Assembly: GCA_000437255.1 (NCBI GenBank)
Contig: FR899087.1
Coordinates: forward strand, 10,362 to 24,542
Direction: 5' to 3'
DNA from: Ruminococcus sp. CAG:403
GTDB lineage: Bacteria; Bacillota; Clostridia; Oscillospirales; Ruminococcaceae
Length of the DNA: 14,181 nt
This document shows positions 1 through 8,700 of this stretch, in pieces; positions within the stretch are counted from its first letter, which is position 1; the number at the start of each line of letters is the position of its first letter. The notes under the pieces are model-generated. The model was not told the origin of the DNA and made no database searches. It saw only the letters and a list, made by a program, of their open reading frames with translations. The position numbers and the translations under genes are program-made.

Positions 1-71
1 CAGCCGCCAAAAATGGCAGTAAAAAAGCCGCCGACCAAGCCGACAGCCACGCAAATGGTATCTTTCATCAT
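1..71 (-). CDS. Phage holin, N-terminal fragment (cut by window edge)
   Basis: Only the first 23 codons are inside the window. The peptide starts MMKDTICVAVG and continues as a hydrophobic, glycine-rich stretch (LVGGFFTAIFGG), the typical start of small Firmicutes phage holins of the toxin-secretion/phage-lysis type. These membrane proteins open the cytoplasmic membrane so that the endolysin reaches the wall. Two ATG codons stand in tandem (69-71 and 66-68), and either could be used. A ribosome binding site, GGAGGG, lies 9 bases upstream and overlaps the last codons of the collagen-like fibre gene, whose stop ends only 4 bases before this start, so translation is probably coupled. Its place just after the tail fibre genes fits the start of the lysis module. 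The family call rests on a short fragment and on position; another small membrane protein is possible. Confidence 0.6.
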   Translation of the reverse strand, partial: MMKDTICVAVGLVGGFFTAIFGG

Positions 72-75
72 ATTT

Positions 76-1839
76 TTAACCCTCCAGTACTTTCAGGAAT
101 CGGATTTTCGGATGAGAATTGTTGCTTCTGCCCACCCAGGCAAGGTAATATTCGCCGTCAGAAATGCCGGTGCATTCTGTGATGGTGGTGATAAAGGTAT
201 CCGACTGCAGCCAGTGGAAATCCAGAGAAACCGCACGATTTGCATCAATCTCTGTGTTTACATACACGCCAGTGGGAATGTCAATCTTCTGCGGTTTCGG
301 CACTAGATACAGGCTTCCGGCTTCGCTGGAACCCGACTGATAGGACATCACGATTTCCGCATTTTTCGTTAGAGACAGGGGTTTTGTACAAACGGTCAAG
401 ACCGACTTATCCCAGTTGAAGCACTCTTGTGAATAGGATAGTACAAAATCATTTGCTGCACTGCAAAACTGCGGATAGGCAGCCAGAAAATCTGTCATTG
501 TCTGATACCTGCTGTCCAGAATCATGCTGAGATTCGATGCATAGGTCGAAACGGCATCCTGTCCGGACTGAAACAGAATAGTGTAATTTCTGTCGTTTGT
601 CAGGTTGTCGATTTGCTTTTGCAGGCTCTCCAGAGTGCGTTCTGTCTTTTCCGAATAGACTGTAACCTTTGTGCTAAGCCCATTGATTTGTGTGCCGAAA
701 CCATCCCATTGTGCGATTTTATCGGCAGTGATCTGATCCAATGCGGATTGATTTTCGTGGGTATGCGATTTATCTTCCAGATGCGTGATGGAAAGTGTAT
801 GCTCCTGCAAGGTGTACGTCAGACTGTCGGACAATTCCTGCACTTTTTCATCCACATAGTTGACCTTGGCATATGGTGTAAGGTCTACTGCTGCACCCTC
901 TGTTAATGTCACTGTAGTTGTACCATTTTTATCTGTAATGGTGATTGTGATAACACTGCCATCCTTCACAACATTCGCAATTGGGGAAAAGCCGTCTTTA
1001 CCAGCTACGCCAGCATCTCCCTTTTCACCTTTTTCTCCGGGAACACCCTGCAGCCCTCTATCTCCGGGATCACCTTTTTCACCTTTCAAGGATAAAAGCC
1101 ATTTTTCCTCGGAGTCTTCGTAGCCATGCTCCACTGCAATTGCATATGCTGATTTTCCCTCCGCACCATCTTGACCGGGATTTCCTTTGGCTCCTGTATT
1201 GCCTTTTTCACCTTTATCGCCTTTCAAGGAAGAGAGCCAGTCTGATTCAGAGCCTTGATAACCTTGTTCTACTGCGATTTGATATGCAGATTTACCGTCT
1301 GTACCTTTTTCTCCATTTGCACCATTATGAAGCGTTGCAGAAGTTTCACCATCGGCATCGACAATGGTAATTACAACACCAGACTTCATTTGCTCCGCCC
1401 TTACTTTTGGAGAAAATCCATCTTTTCCATTTTGAAGTCCAGCAGCCTTTTCGTCCAGTTTTTTCAAAAGCTGCGTATACAGATCCGGAGTCGGCGGAAT
1501 TGGCGTATCCCCATCTGCAACAAAACCAGATGGTCGAATATGCAGTGTGACAGGAACCGTGGTCGCTCGAACCGTAGTATCGCTTTCCGCATCGTAGCCA
1601 AACAAACTCATCTTCACCGCACCGGGATGCAGTTCGGCAGGCAGCAAACAGGTTGTTCCATCTATGCCAAGCACCAAGTTGTATGTTTCTTCGCACTGGG
1701 TGAACTGCACCACCTTGTGCAGCGTTTTCCAAGCCCCATCGAACACGAACTTCACCGAAACAAATGCGATCTGGTCAGAGGCAATGACCTCTCGCTCCAG
1801 TGCTTCGATTTTTTGCTGTTTCACTAAAAATTTCATCAT
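76..1839 (-). CDS. Collagen-like tail fibre / upper baseplate protein
   Basis: Probable receptor-binding or fibre protein of 587 residues. I chose the ATG at 1837-1839, which overlaps the stop of the preceding gene (ATGATG with TGA) and has GAGGTG upstream; the ATG at 1834-1836 is an alternative. Residues 1 to about 105 form a beta-rich N-terminal domain of the kind that anchors phage baseplate proteins, followed by a proline-rich linker (DTPIPPTPD). Residues 138-316 hold two copies each of a DGFSP module and a GKSAY...LKG module, interleaved with Gly-X-Y collagen-like runs. Next come an HTHENQSALDQIT motif (about 359-371), seen in many phage fibre and upper baseplate (BppU-like) proteins, a predicted coiled coil (about 392-418) and a C-terminal domain with no recognised family. 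The Gly-X-Y runs suggest a trimer. It lies between the LRR tail protein and the holin, the usual place for fibres. Receptor binding is inferred. Confidence 0.8.
   Translation of the reverse strand: MMKFLVKQQKIEALEREVIASDQIAFVSVKFVFDGAWKTLHKVVQFTQCEETYNLVLGIDGTTCLLPAELHPGAVKMSLFGYDAESDTTVRATTVPVTLHIRPSGFVADGDTPIPPTPDLYTQLLKKLDEKAAGLQNGKDGFSPKVRAEQMKSGVVITIVDADGETSATLHNGANGEKGTDGKSAYQIAVEQGYQGSESDWLSSLKGDKGEKGNTGAKGNPGQDGAEGKSAYAIAVEHGYEDSEEKWLLSLKGEKGDPGDRGLQGVPGEKGEKGDAGVAGKDGFSPIANVVKDGSVITITITDKNGTTTVTLTEGAAVDLTPYAKVNYVDEKVQELSDSLTYTLQEHTLSITHLEDKSHTHENQSALDQITADKIAQWDGFGTQINGLSTKVTVYSEKTERTLESLQKQIDNLTNDRNYTILFQSGQDAVSTYASNLSMILDSRYQTMTDFLAAYPQFCSAANDFVLSYSQECFNWDKSVLTVCTKPLSLTKNAEIVMSYQSGSSEAGSLYLVPKPQKIDIPTGVYVNTEIDANRAVSLDFHWLQSDTFITTITECTGISDGEYYLAWVGRSNNSHPKIRFLKVLEG
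895..1428 (-). repeat. Duplicated collagen-like modules in the fibre gene
   Basis: This part of the fibre gene encodes paired repeats. The GKSAYxIAVExGY...W...SLKG module occurs at protein residues 182-207 and 228-253, a 46-residue period (138 bases). The DGFSP...V.ITI.D..G module occurs at about 140-172 and 282-315. Gly-X-Y triplets fill residues 207-228 and 253-283, with GEKG and GDKG triplets repeated. The arrangement is symmetric: DGFSP module, GKSAY module, Gly-X-Y, GKSAY module, Gly-X-Y, DGFSP module. Such blocks are common in Firmicutes phage fibres and can expand or contract by recombination. Confidence 0.8.
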
Positions 1840-3203
1840 CCGTTTTTCACCTCGTTCCACACATTATTTTCAGGATCATATTCCAAATAGCCGTCTGTAC
1901 ACTGGATTTTTTGCAGATAGTCGTTGTAATAATGCTTTCCGGAGGACATCCAGTTGGTCGGTTTGGTGATGGCGTTCCACTGAGCAATCATGCCCTCGTA
2001 AGTGATGATTTTTAGACTTTCGCAATACGTCAGCATATTCTCTCCAAATGTCTTGCAATTTGCTGAAATCGTAAGGTTGGACAATGCTGTACATTTTGAA
2101 AATGCAAAAGAGCCAATGGAACTGCACGCAACACGGGCAATCTTCAGCTTTGTGCAGTTACTGAAAACATACTTTCCCCATGTTTTCACGTTAGCAGGCA
2201 CAGTGACTTCTGCAATGGCAGTGTGATAAAAGGCATATGACTGGATCGTAGTAACCGCCTGCGGAATCGTAACGGAAGTCAGACCAGCAGTATAGTTGCT
2301 TACGGCATCTTCCTGTGCAAAAGCGGCATCCCCAATGCTGGTCAGTGTAGCCGGCAGAGATACCGTTTTCGCATTGGCACAATGATAAAACAAACGGTCA
2401 CCCAGACCAGTAATGCCATTGCTGAGCACGATTTCCTTGATCTGATCGTTTTGATCAAACACAGAATCATGAGAAGTATAGTCGTATGTTGCACCCGTTC
2501 CACGCAGCAGCAGTTTGCCGTTGTCGTAGAGAACATAGTAGATGTTTTCGCCGCACTGTCCGGTCGCTAGGATTTCGCCTGCGGTCAAGTCATCCACCTT
2601 GGTTTGCAGTTCGGAAATCTGACTGTTCATCGCATCCAGTCGCTTTTGCAGTTCGTCCAGAGATGCTTGATTCTCTGTCATTTTCGAGAGCATCTCTGTT
2701 ACTCTGCACTTACCAAGAATACACTTGCAGTATCCGCATTTGCTTTCATCCTCCCGATAATCAATCACATCTTCTGCTGTCAATTCTGTTGCTCCGGCTC
2801 GCAGTCGAACTGCTGCCAAGGTCAAATAGGTGGTCACATTATTGTTGGTGAACGAAGGAATGACGGGTTCGGTGGCAGCGATTCCAGGCTGAATGCGAAG
2901 ACCGCAGGTTCGTGTGGAAAGGTCACAGAACAGGGCAATGACCACATAGCGATCCAGCGATTCATCTACATAAGAAGCACAATCAACCGTATGCAGCGTA
3001 TCACTGATGAGATAATGCCCGTTGATCCACGCCTTGCCTGTGCCGAATGTAACGGATAAATTTTTGACCGTTGGTGCAAAGCACTGCCGGTACGTATCCA
3101 GAATCCCGTTGCAGATCAGGCTGGACAGATATGCGGTAAAATCCTCTGCGGTATACACCCGGTCAAGGTTTTGTGCGTTAAAAAATCCATAGGAAAAAGA
3201 CAT
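1836..3203 (-). CDS. Tail/baseplate protein with BspA-type leucine-rich repeats
   Basis: 455 residues with three visible parts. Residues 1 to about 165 (starting MSFSYGFFNAQNLDRVYTAE) resemble the N-terminal domain of phage baseplate and tail structural proteins: a YGFFNA start, a middle with an AWINGHY turn, then SLDRYVVIAL. Residues about 170-207 are a predicted coiled coil (MTENQASLDELQKRLDAMN), which suggests an oligomer. From about residue 215 to 405 there is the entry block GQCGENIYYVLYDNGKLLLRGTG followed by LRR_5/BspA-type repeats (VTIPQAVTTIQSYAFYH, VTVPANVKTWGKYVFSNC). These are normally found in secreted surface proteins of gut bacteria and protozoa and in host-binding proteins. 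The ATG follows GGAGTGA, which includes the stop of the upstream gene. The likely role is adhesion to host surface ligands at the tail tip. An unusual Cys cluster sits at residues 156-166. The repeat family is clear; receptor binding is inferred. Confidence 0.82.
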   Translation of the reverse strand: MSFSYGFFNAQNLDRVYTAEDFTAYLSSLICNGILDTYRQCFAPTVKNLSVTFGTGKAWINGHYLISDTLHTVDCASYVDESLDRYVVIALFCDLSTRTCGLRIQPGIAATEPVIPSFTNNNVTTYLTLAAVRLRAGATELTAEDVIDYREDESKCGYCKCILGKCRVTEMLSKMTENQASLDELQKRLDAMNSQISELQTKVDDLTAGEILATGQCGENIYYVLYDNGKLLLRGTGATYDYTSHDSVFDQNDQIKEIVLSNGITGLGDRLFYHCANAKTVSLPATLTSIGDAAFAQEDAVSNYTAGLTSVTIPQAVTTIQSYAFYHTAIAEVTVPANVKTWGKYVFSNCTKLKIARVACSSIGSFAFSKCTALSNLTISANCKTFGENMLTYCESLKIITYEGMIAQWNAITKPTNWMSSGKHYYNDYLQKIQCTDGYLEYDPENNVWNEVKNG

Positions 3204-3210
3204 ATGAATA

Positions 3211-4284
3211 TCACTCCGTTTCTTTGAAAGTCGGGGTCAGACTTCTGCCGTTCTGGTCGAAACTCTCCACCATGCCGATCAGTTGGATTCGAGGTTGAAT
3301 CAAGCCAAATCTTCTCTGCTCCACAGTTACATAGTCGCCCACAAAGTAATCCTTGTTGTACTGATACTGGGTGGAAAAAGCAGCGATGGCGGATTCCGAT
3401 GCCGTTTTCGGCTGTACCAGATGTTCTGCACCGCTGCTTTTCAAAATTTCTAAATATTCCGCATCGGTCACATCCTCTTCCTGTGCGGTGTTTCGCTCGT
3501 CTACATAGACCTCATAGCGGTCAAGGTAGGTCGGCTCTGCACCGGAACAGAAGGTCGTACGTTTTCTGGCATTGCCCTCGCCACAGCCCAGCACATAGGC
3601 AAAGTTTTTCTGCACCGCATCGTCTGCTGCATAGGAAAACGACAGCAGATTGTTGTACGCATCAGAGAATACGATATGAGGATTGTCGTCCTGCAACAAA
3701 CTGCGGTCTGTTCCGGAAAACAGGTCGCATTTCAGTGCGTTTCCATCCAGCCGCACATTTGCCGAACCGCCGATGGTTTCACAAAGGCTGTACAGCCATT
3801 CCAGAATATTGTCATAGCTGACCTGCATGCGTGCGGTTTTCTGCCAGCAGTCACCGGAAACCGTCCCCATGGAAAAACCGGGCAGATTGCGGATTCCGGC
3901 AGAAATGACATTGCGGGACAACACCTTGCGGACAATGTCCTCATAGCTGCCGTTTGCGGTGATGGTGGGATAGATGATTCTTCGTTCCAGCAGGCAGGCA
4001 AGAAACCGTCCGGTGACTGTCAGGTAATCGCCCTTTTCAGCATCGGTTTCCAATTGCAAAGATTCAATGATGCCGAAGTGCTGTGCATCATCGCTCCTTG
4101 CCACAATTCTGCCACGCTGAAAGATGGATACATTCTGGGGACTGGCAGCGATATACACCTCAAAACAGCCGCACTGGTAGAACTCAATGTCCCATAAGAG
4201 CGAAGAATAACTGTCGCAGATGGCTTCCAGTGACACAGAGATCTGGTCTTTCAGAGCCGTCAAGCTGTAAATTTCCAACTGCAT
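3211..4284 (-). CDS. Baseplate hub / tail-associated protein, Siphovirus ReqiPepy6 gp37-like
   Basis: 357 residues matching the ReqiPepy6 gp37-like family of siphophage tail proteins, which take the position of the Tal or gp27-like hub under Dit. Family-like features are the start (MQLEIYSLTALKDQISVSLE), FYQCGCFEVYIAAS, the GIIESLQLETDAEKGDYLTVTG block, and the C-terminal YNKDYFVGDYVTV...GLIQPRIQLIGMVESFD block, which is typical of hub domains in which a tail tip ring is closed. The protein ends soon after this block, so it has no visible peptidase or muramidase domain, unlike longer Tal proteins. The start ATG lies 2 bases beyond the Dit stop, with GGGGG about 8 bases upstream. It is followed by the LRR tail protein after an 8-base gap. 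Role in the baseplate is from family and gene order. Confidence 0.85.
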   Translation of the reverse strand: MQLEIYSLTALKDQISVSLEAICDSYSSLLWDIEFYQCGCFEVYIAASPQNVSIFQRGRIVARSDDAQHFGIIESLQLETDAEKGDYLTVTGRFLACLLERRIIYPTITANGSYEDIVRKVLSRNVISAGIRNLPGFSMGTVSGDCWQKTARMQVSYDNILEWLYSLCETIGGSANVRLDGNALKCDLFSGTDRSLLQDDNPHIVFSDAYNNLLSFSYAADDAVQKNFAYVLGCGEGNARKRTTFCSGAEPTYLDRYEVYVDERNTAQEEDVTDAEYLEILKSSGAEHLVQPKTASESAIAAFSTQYQYNKDYFVGDYVTVEQRRFGLIQPRIQLIGMVESFDQNGRSLTPTFKETE

Positions 4285-4286
4285 AG

Positions 4287-5159
4287 CTATACCCCCAGAT
4301 AAGAATTGCGGTGCATCAATGTCACTCGCAGCTTTTTTACACCACGAACTGCCTCAACCCGAAAGATATTTGTGCCTTCCTTCAAGGTCAGCCAAGTCGA
4401 ACCGGAAACCAGCCGGTTCAGGATGTTGCTGTCTACGCCATTGCGTGTCAGCGTAACAGTCTTGTTTCCGGTTTTCGTGGTAACCGTAATGACATCGCCG
4501 GTCAGAATATCACCTTTGATTTGCAGATATTCGCCGTTTTCATTGTAGATGGTCGGAGTCACTGCCACCACTTCCTGCGGAATGTCGCTGGGCAATGCCT
4601 CAATTCGCAGTGTGAATCCGGTTTCATCTCCGTCATTGGTAATGGATAAGGCATCACTGTTGGAATACACACCCAAAGGAAACGGAGCATCGCTCTCTGG
4701 AAAGGGAAAGTGAAATGCTCCGGTGATGCCGCTGTAATAGGCATAGAAAATATCCCGGCTGTACCAGTAAATATCCGGACAGAGAATGGAGATCTGCCCG
4801 CTGATCTGCTGCTCGAAATTTGACACCTCGCAGGTTTCTACATACCCATCGGCATAGACATCGATGTTCGCCGTCTTGTACCAGATCTTGATGTATCGGG
4901 ACGGCTTGACCACATGATACAGCTGATGCCGCCGTTTCTCGATCCCAATGCCACGCATGGCAAAGGAAATGACTACGTTTCGTTTTTCAATGAAAGCGTT
5001 GTTGAGATAGCTGCCGTTCATGCCTGCGTAAGAAGAAGTGGAAATCGTTCCGGCAGGCGGATTCAGACCTTCGATTTTGGAGGTCATGTATTGGTTGGCG
5101 GTGGTGGACAGATTCACTTGTTCGCCAGATTCGTTTTCGAGGATGAGTGTGAAATACAT
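4287..5159 (-). CDS. Distal tail protein (Dit, Sipho_tail family)
   Basis: 290 residues. Dit proteins form the hexameric ring that joins the tail tube to the baseplate hub and fibres. The sequence shows the expected pattern: an N-terminal beta domain (MYFTLILENESGEQVNLST), the GTISTSSYAGMNGSYLNNAF segment, an Arg/Lys-rich helix (IGIEKRRHQLYHVVKPS), IDVYADGYVE, and the QISILCPDIYWYS motif that is characteristic of the family near residue 125. A second beta-rich domain follows, from about residue 155 to the end. The ATG is preceded by a perfect AAGGAGG at 6 bases. In most relatives the tape measure gene lies directly upstream; here a plus-strand lipoprotein cassette of about 590 bases separates them, so Dit depends on the late transcript running through that cassette in antisense. 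Confidence 0.9.
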   Translation of the reverse strand: MYFTLILENESGEQVNLSTTANQYMTSKIEGLNPPAGTISTSSYAGMNGSYLNNAFIEKRNVVISFAMRGIGIEKRRHQLYHVVKPSRYIKIWYKTANIDVYADGYVETCEVSNFEQQISGQISILCPDIYWYSRDIFYAYYSGITGAFHFPFPESDAPFPLGVYSNSDALSITNDGDETGFTLRIEALPSDIPQEVVAVTPTIYNENGEYLQIKGDILTGDVITVTTKTGNKTVTLTRNGVDSNILNRLVSGSTWLTLKEGTNIFRVEAVRGVKKLRVTLMHRNSYLGV

Positions 5160-5170
5160 GGGATGCCTCC

Positions 5171-5199
5171 TTGTTTTTTCTTGTGGAGTGTGGTATAAT
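5171..5199 (+). promoter_or_regulatory. Promoter of the lipoprotein cassette (extended -10)
   Basis: TATAAT at 5194-5199 is preceded by TGG, giving a perfect extended -10 (TGnTATAAT). A weak -35, TTGTTT, lies 17 bases upstream at 5171-5176, next to the ribosome binding site of Dit on the other strand. Transcription would start near 5206 and leave a leader of about 50 bases. The core GTGTGGTATAATAAA (5188-5202) is identical to the promoter of the toxin-antitoxin cassette at 9312-9326. No strong operator was seen here, so expression in the lysogen may be constitutive; that is inference. Confidence 0.7.
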
Positions 5200-5255
5200 A
5201 AATGGCAAAAGAGATAATTATATCACAAATAAAATTATGAAAGTGCAGGATATTT

Positions 5256-5741
5256 ATGAAACGTCTTATATTGATTATTTTGCTATTCTCAGTAATATCG
5301 CTATGTGGTTGCAATATTGAGGAAAACTTTTATGAAAACGCTATCGGCTCAAACGCTATAACTTCAGAAATAGAATATTCTGATGAAGAAAAGACGGCAA
5401 TTGAAGTCGGCGAATACTTTTTGGAAAACTACAATAATCAAAACTTTTCAAAAGAAGATACTTATTACATTGATGCCAATGATAAAGACATACCATATGA
5501 TTCCTCTATCATCAAAGAATGTACAGAAAATGAGTTCTATTGGGTTGCGTTTTATGATGAGCATACGGTATTCATATACAAAGGTGCATTTTTTCATACG
5601 GCAAGGGGTTATTTAGTTACTGACGGTACTACCCCAGAAGATGTCGCCGAAAAGTCTGAAAAATTGGGGTTTGATGAGAACAGTATGGAGATCGCAAAAA
5701 CAATATCCGATAGATTATATTATGTCAGAGCGGGACTGTAA
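5256..5741 (+). CDS. Small lipoprotein of unknown function (phage moron)
   Basis: 161 residues on the strand opposite to the late genes. The start MKRLILIILLFSVISLCGC is a lipoprotein signal peptide: two basic residues, a hydrophobic core, then a lipobox LCGC with the lipidated Cys at position 19. The mature part, about 143 residues, is acidic and rich in Asn, Tyr and Phe, with no further membrane segment; I recognise no family. A short AGGA lies 5 bases before the ATG, so the ribosome binding site is weaker than those of the late genes. Base composition is about 30-33% GC in the lines I counted, against about 48% in Dit, which suggests separate origin. It has its own promoter, and its stop lies 4 bases from the stop of the tape measure gene. 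A surface-exposed prophage lipoprotein made in the lysogen could block superinfection, but this is inference from context. Confidence 0.8.
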   Translation: MKRLILIILLFSVISLCGCNIEENFYENAIGSNAITSEIEYSDEEKTAIEVGEYFLENYNNQNFSKEDTYYIDANDKDIPYDSSIIKECTENEFYWVAFYDEHTVFIYKGAFFHTARGYLVTDGTTPEDVAEKSEKLGFDENSMEIAKTISDRLYYVRAGL

Positions 5742-5745
5742 CCAT

Positions 5746-8700
5746 TTACACATTCAACGCATTCCGTGTCAACCGATAAATCTCCAACCGTGACAGTGCC
5801 TTCGGCGATTGATTCGTCTGATTCACTGTCTTCCGGTTGTCGGTATTGTAATAATTGTTTACCGTTCCACCGGAACTGTCGGGCAGCATTGCTCCGGAGA
5901 TTCCATGCAAGCTGTAATTCAAATCAGAATCCATAGTCAGCTGCATTGCCTCAGCCACACTGCCGACTGCTTTTTCCACATACTTCTTGCTCTTGTCGAT
6001 GCCGTCTGCCAGCCCTTTCATAAAGTCCGGCATCCAACTCTCGTAGTCTGTCAGCGGTCCTTTGTCCGGGACGGAGAAGTGCAGGAAATCCCGAATGGTA
6101 TCGGCAACATTGGTGACACAGTCCGCCAGCCAGCCGATGGCACTCTGAATGCCGTCAATGATTCCCTGAATGATGTCCCGTCCCCAGTTCCAGGCATCGG
6201 AAGCCAGTCCCTTGATATATCCCACAGCGGCATCGAATCCATTCTGAATGGTGGACTTGATGCCGCTGATTTTGTCGGAAACCGCAGAACGGATGTTGTC
6301 CCAGATGCTGGACACCGTAGAAGAAATGCTCTGCATCACGTTGGAAATGATGCTCTTGATGCTGTTCCAGACAGAAGATACCACCGATTGGATGGCGTTC
6401 AGAACATTGGAAACCGCAGAAGAAATCTGATTCCAGATAGACGATACCACAGAAAAAATGGCATTCATCACACTGGAAATCGTTCCGGAGATGCTGTTCC
6501 AGATGGAAGAAACCACATTCCAGATCGCAGACAAAACAGACGAAATGAAACCAGATACGGCATTCCAAACCGTAGTCACCACATCTTGAATCGCTGTCAA
6601 GACCGTGGAGATTGTATTGGAGATGGCATTCCAGATGGTTTCAAAGGTCGTTCGGATGCCCTCTAAAATGGGCGTTAAAAACGCCACGATCGCATTCCAA
6701 ATGGCACTGATCTTCTCCGAGATCCAGTCCATCACTCTGCCTACAATAATCTGAATGGCTTCAAAAATCGTCTGAAACAGATAACCAAATGCCGTGATCA
6801 GCGGTTCTAAGGTAGTGTAAATGGCATTCCAAACGGTCGTAATCACGTTATAAATTGCCTGAAATACCGTAGAAACCACATTGTAAATGGCATTGAAAAT
6901 CGTACTGAAAAAGTTGTAGATTCCTGTCCAGATGGCAGTGAAGAAATCCCGAATCGCTGTAAATACGGTCGTTGCCACCGTCTGAATGGCAGTGACAATG
7001 GTGGTGAAGGTATTGGAAATAGACGTCCAGGTGTTGACGAAAAAGTCCCGGATTCCGGTAACGATTCCCGTGAAGAAGGAAGCAATGCTGTTCCATGTGT
7101 CCACGAAAAATGTTTTGATGGATGTCCATACTTCGTTCCAGCTTGTTCCGAACCACCCCAGCACCACATCTGCAATGCCTTTCAGGGTATTCATGATATT
7201 GCGGAACGAGTTGACAACGAAATTCCAGATAGACGTAAAAATCCCCTTGATGCCGTCCCAGCATTGCTCCCAGTCACCAGTGAACAGACCGATCAGTACA
7301 TCAAGTGAATTTAAGAGAATATCTGCAAATCCAGAGAAAATATTAGAGATATTCTGAAAAACGCCTTCAAAAATAGGAGCCAACAGATTGCACAGCCCGT
7401 CCCACGCTGCTTTCAGCACATCGGTGAAACTCTCAAAGTCGAATCCCAGAGCATTTAGCCGGTCAGTGATGCCCTGTGTCAATCCGGTAAAGGTGCTTTT
7501 GATTTGTTCCCAGATGGCGATGATGTTGCTTTTGAATTCGTCATTGGTTTTCCAGAGATGCACAAAGGCAGCCACCAAAGCGGCAACAGCTGCGATAATG
7601 GCAAGCAGCGGACCTAATGACACACCCAACGCTCCGGTAATGGCACCAATGCCACTTTGCACAGCCGAGAAAAGTGCAGGCAGTTTGGATACTGCGGAAA
7701 AGACTGTTCCCACGCTGGAGATGGTCTTTCCCAGTACCACCAGCATCGGACCCAGAGCAGCAGCCACCAGTGCAATTTTCGCAATGGTTTCTTTGGTCTG
7801 CGGGTCTAATTGGTTCAGCTTGTCCACCAATTCCTGAATGCGGGAAACAATAGAGCGAATGGTAGGCATCAGAATATCACTAAAACTGATTGCCAGTTCT
7901 TCCAGCTGGGACTTCAAGATGGTCACTTGTCCGGCAAGGTTATCCTGCATGACTGCCGCCATTTTTTCAGTTGTGCCATTGTAGCCGTCTACTGTATCCG
8001 AACAGGTGTCAATGGCATTGGACAGTTTTTCAAAATCCGCCGGAGAACCGTTGATGATTGCCAGCATACCAGACATTGCCTCTTTGCCAAACAGTGAGGC
8101 AGCAGCCTGTGCCTGTTCTGCCTCAGAAAGTCCGCCCAATTTCTGACGGAGTTGTTCCATGAGTTCTCGTAAAGAGTACATCTTGCCGGAACTATCCGTC
8201 AGAGAAATGCCGTACTGTTCCATGGCAGATGCTACCGTGTCTGTTGGCTTTGCCAGATTGGTGATAGCGGAACGCAGTGCTGTACCAGCCTGTGAGGATT
8301 TGATACCAGCATTCGCCATCAAACCGATGGCAATGGCAGAATCCTCAGCTGAGTATCCCAGAGAACCCAATACCGGAGCGGCATACTTGAAAGTTTCGCC
8401 CATCATGCTGACGTTGGTATTGGCATTGGAACTTGCAGCCGCCAGAATATCCGCAAAGTGTCCGCTGTCCGAAGCAGACAAACCAAAGGCAGTCAGAGCG
8501 TCTGTGACAATGTCCGAAGTAGATGCCAAGTCCTCACCGGAAGCGGCAGCAAGATTCATAATGCCTTCGATACCGCTGAGCATATCATTGGTTTTCCATC
8601 CTGCCATCGCCATATAATTCATGGCTTCGGCAGCTTCACTCGCTGAAAATTTTGTTTTGCTGCCCATTTCACGTGCTTTTTCCCGGAGAGCATCCATCTC

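Noticed and set aside
895..1428. Diversity-generating retroelement target in the fibre gene
   Set aside because: No reverse transcriptase, template repeat or C-type lectin fold is visible in the window; the repeats are ordinary collagen-like duplications.
5213..5224. GATA....TATC inverted repeat in the lipoprotein leader as an operator
   Set aside because: Arms of four bases in a very AT-rich leader are expected by chance.
5809..6666. Plus-strand frame of 285 codons with Asp/Asn/Arg-rich repeats
   Set aside because: The repeated look comes from the 33-base repeats of the tape measure gene read on the other strand. No start signal was found.
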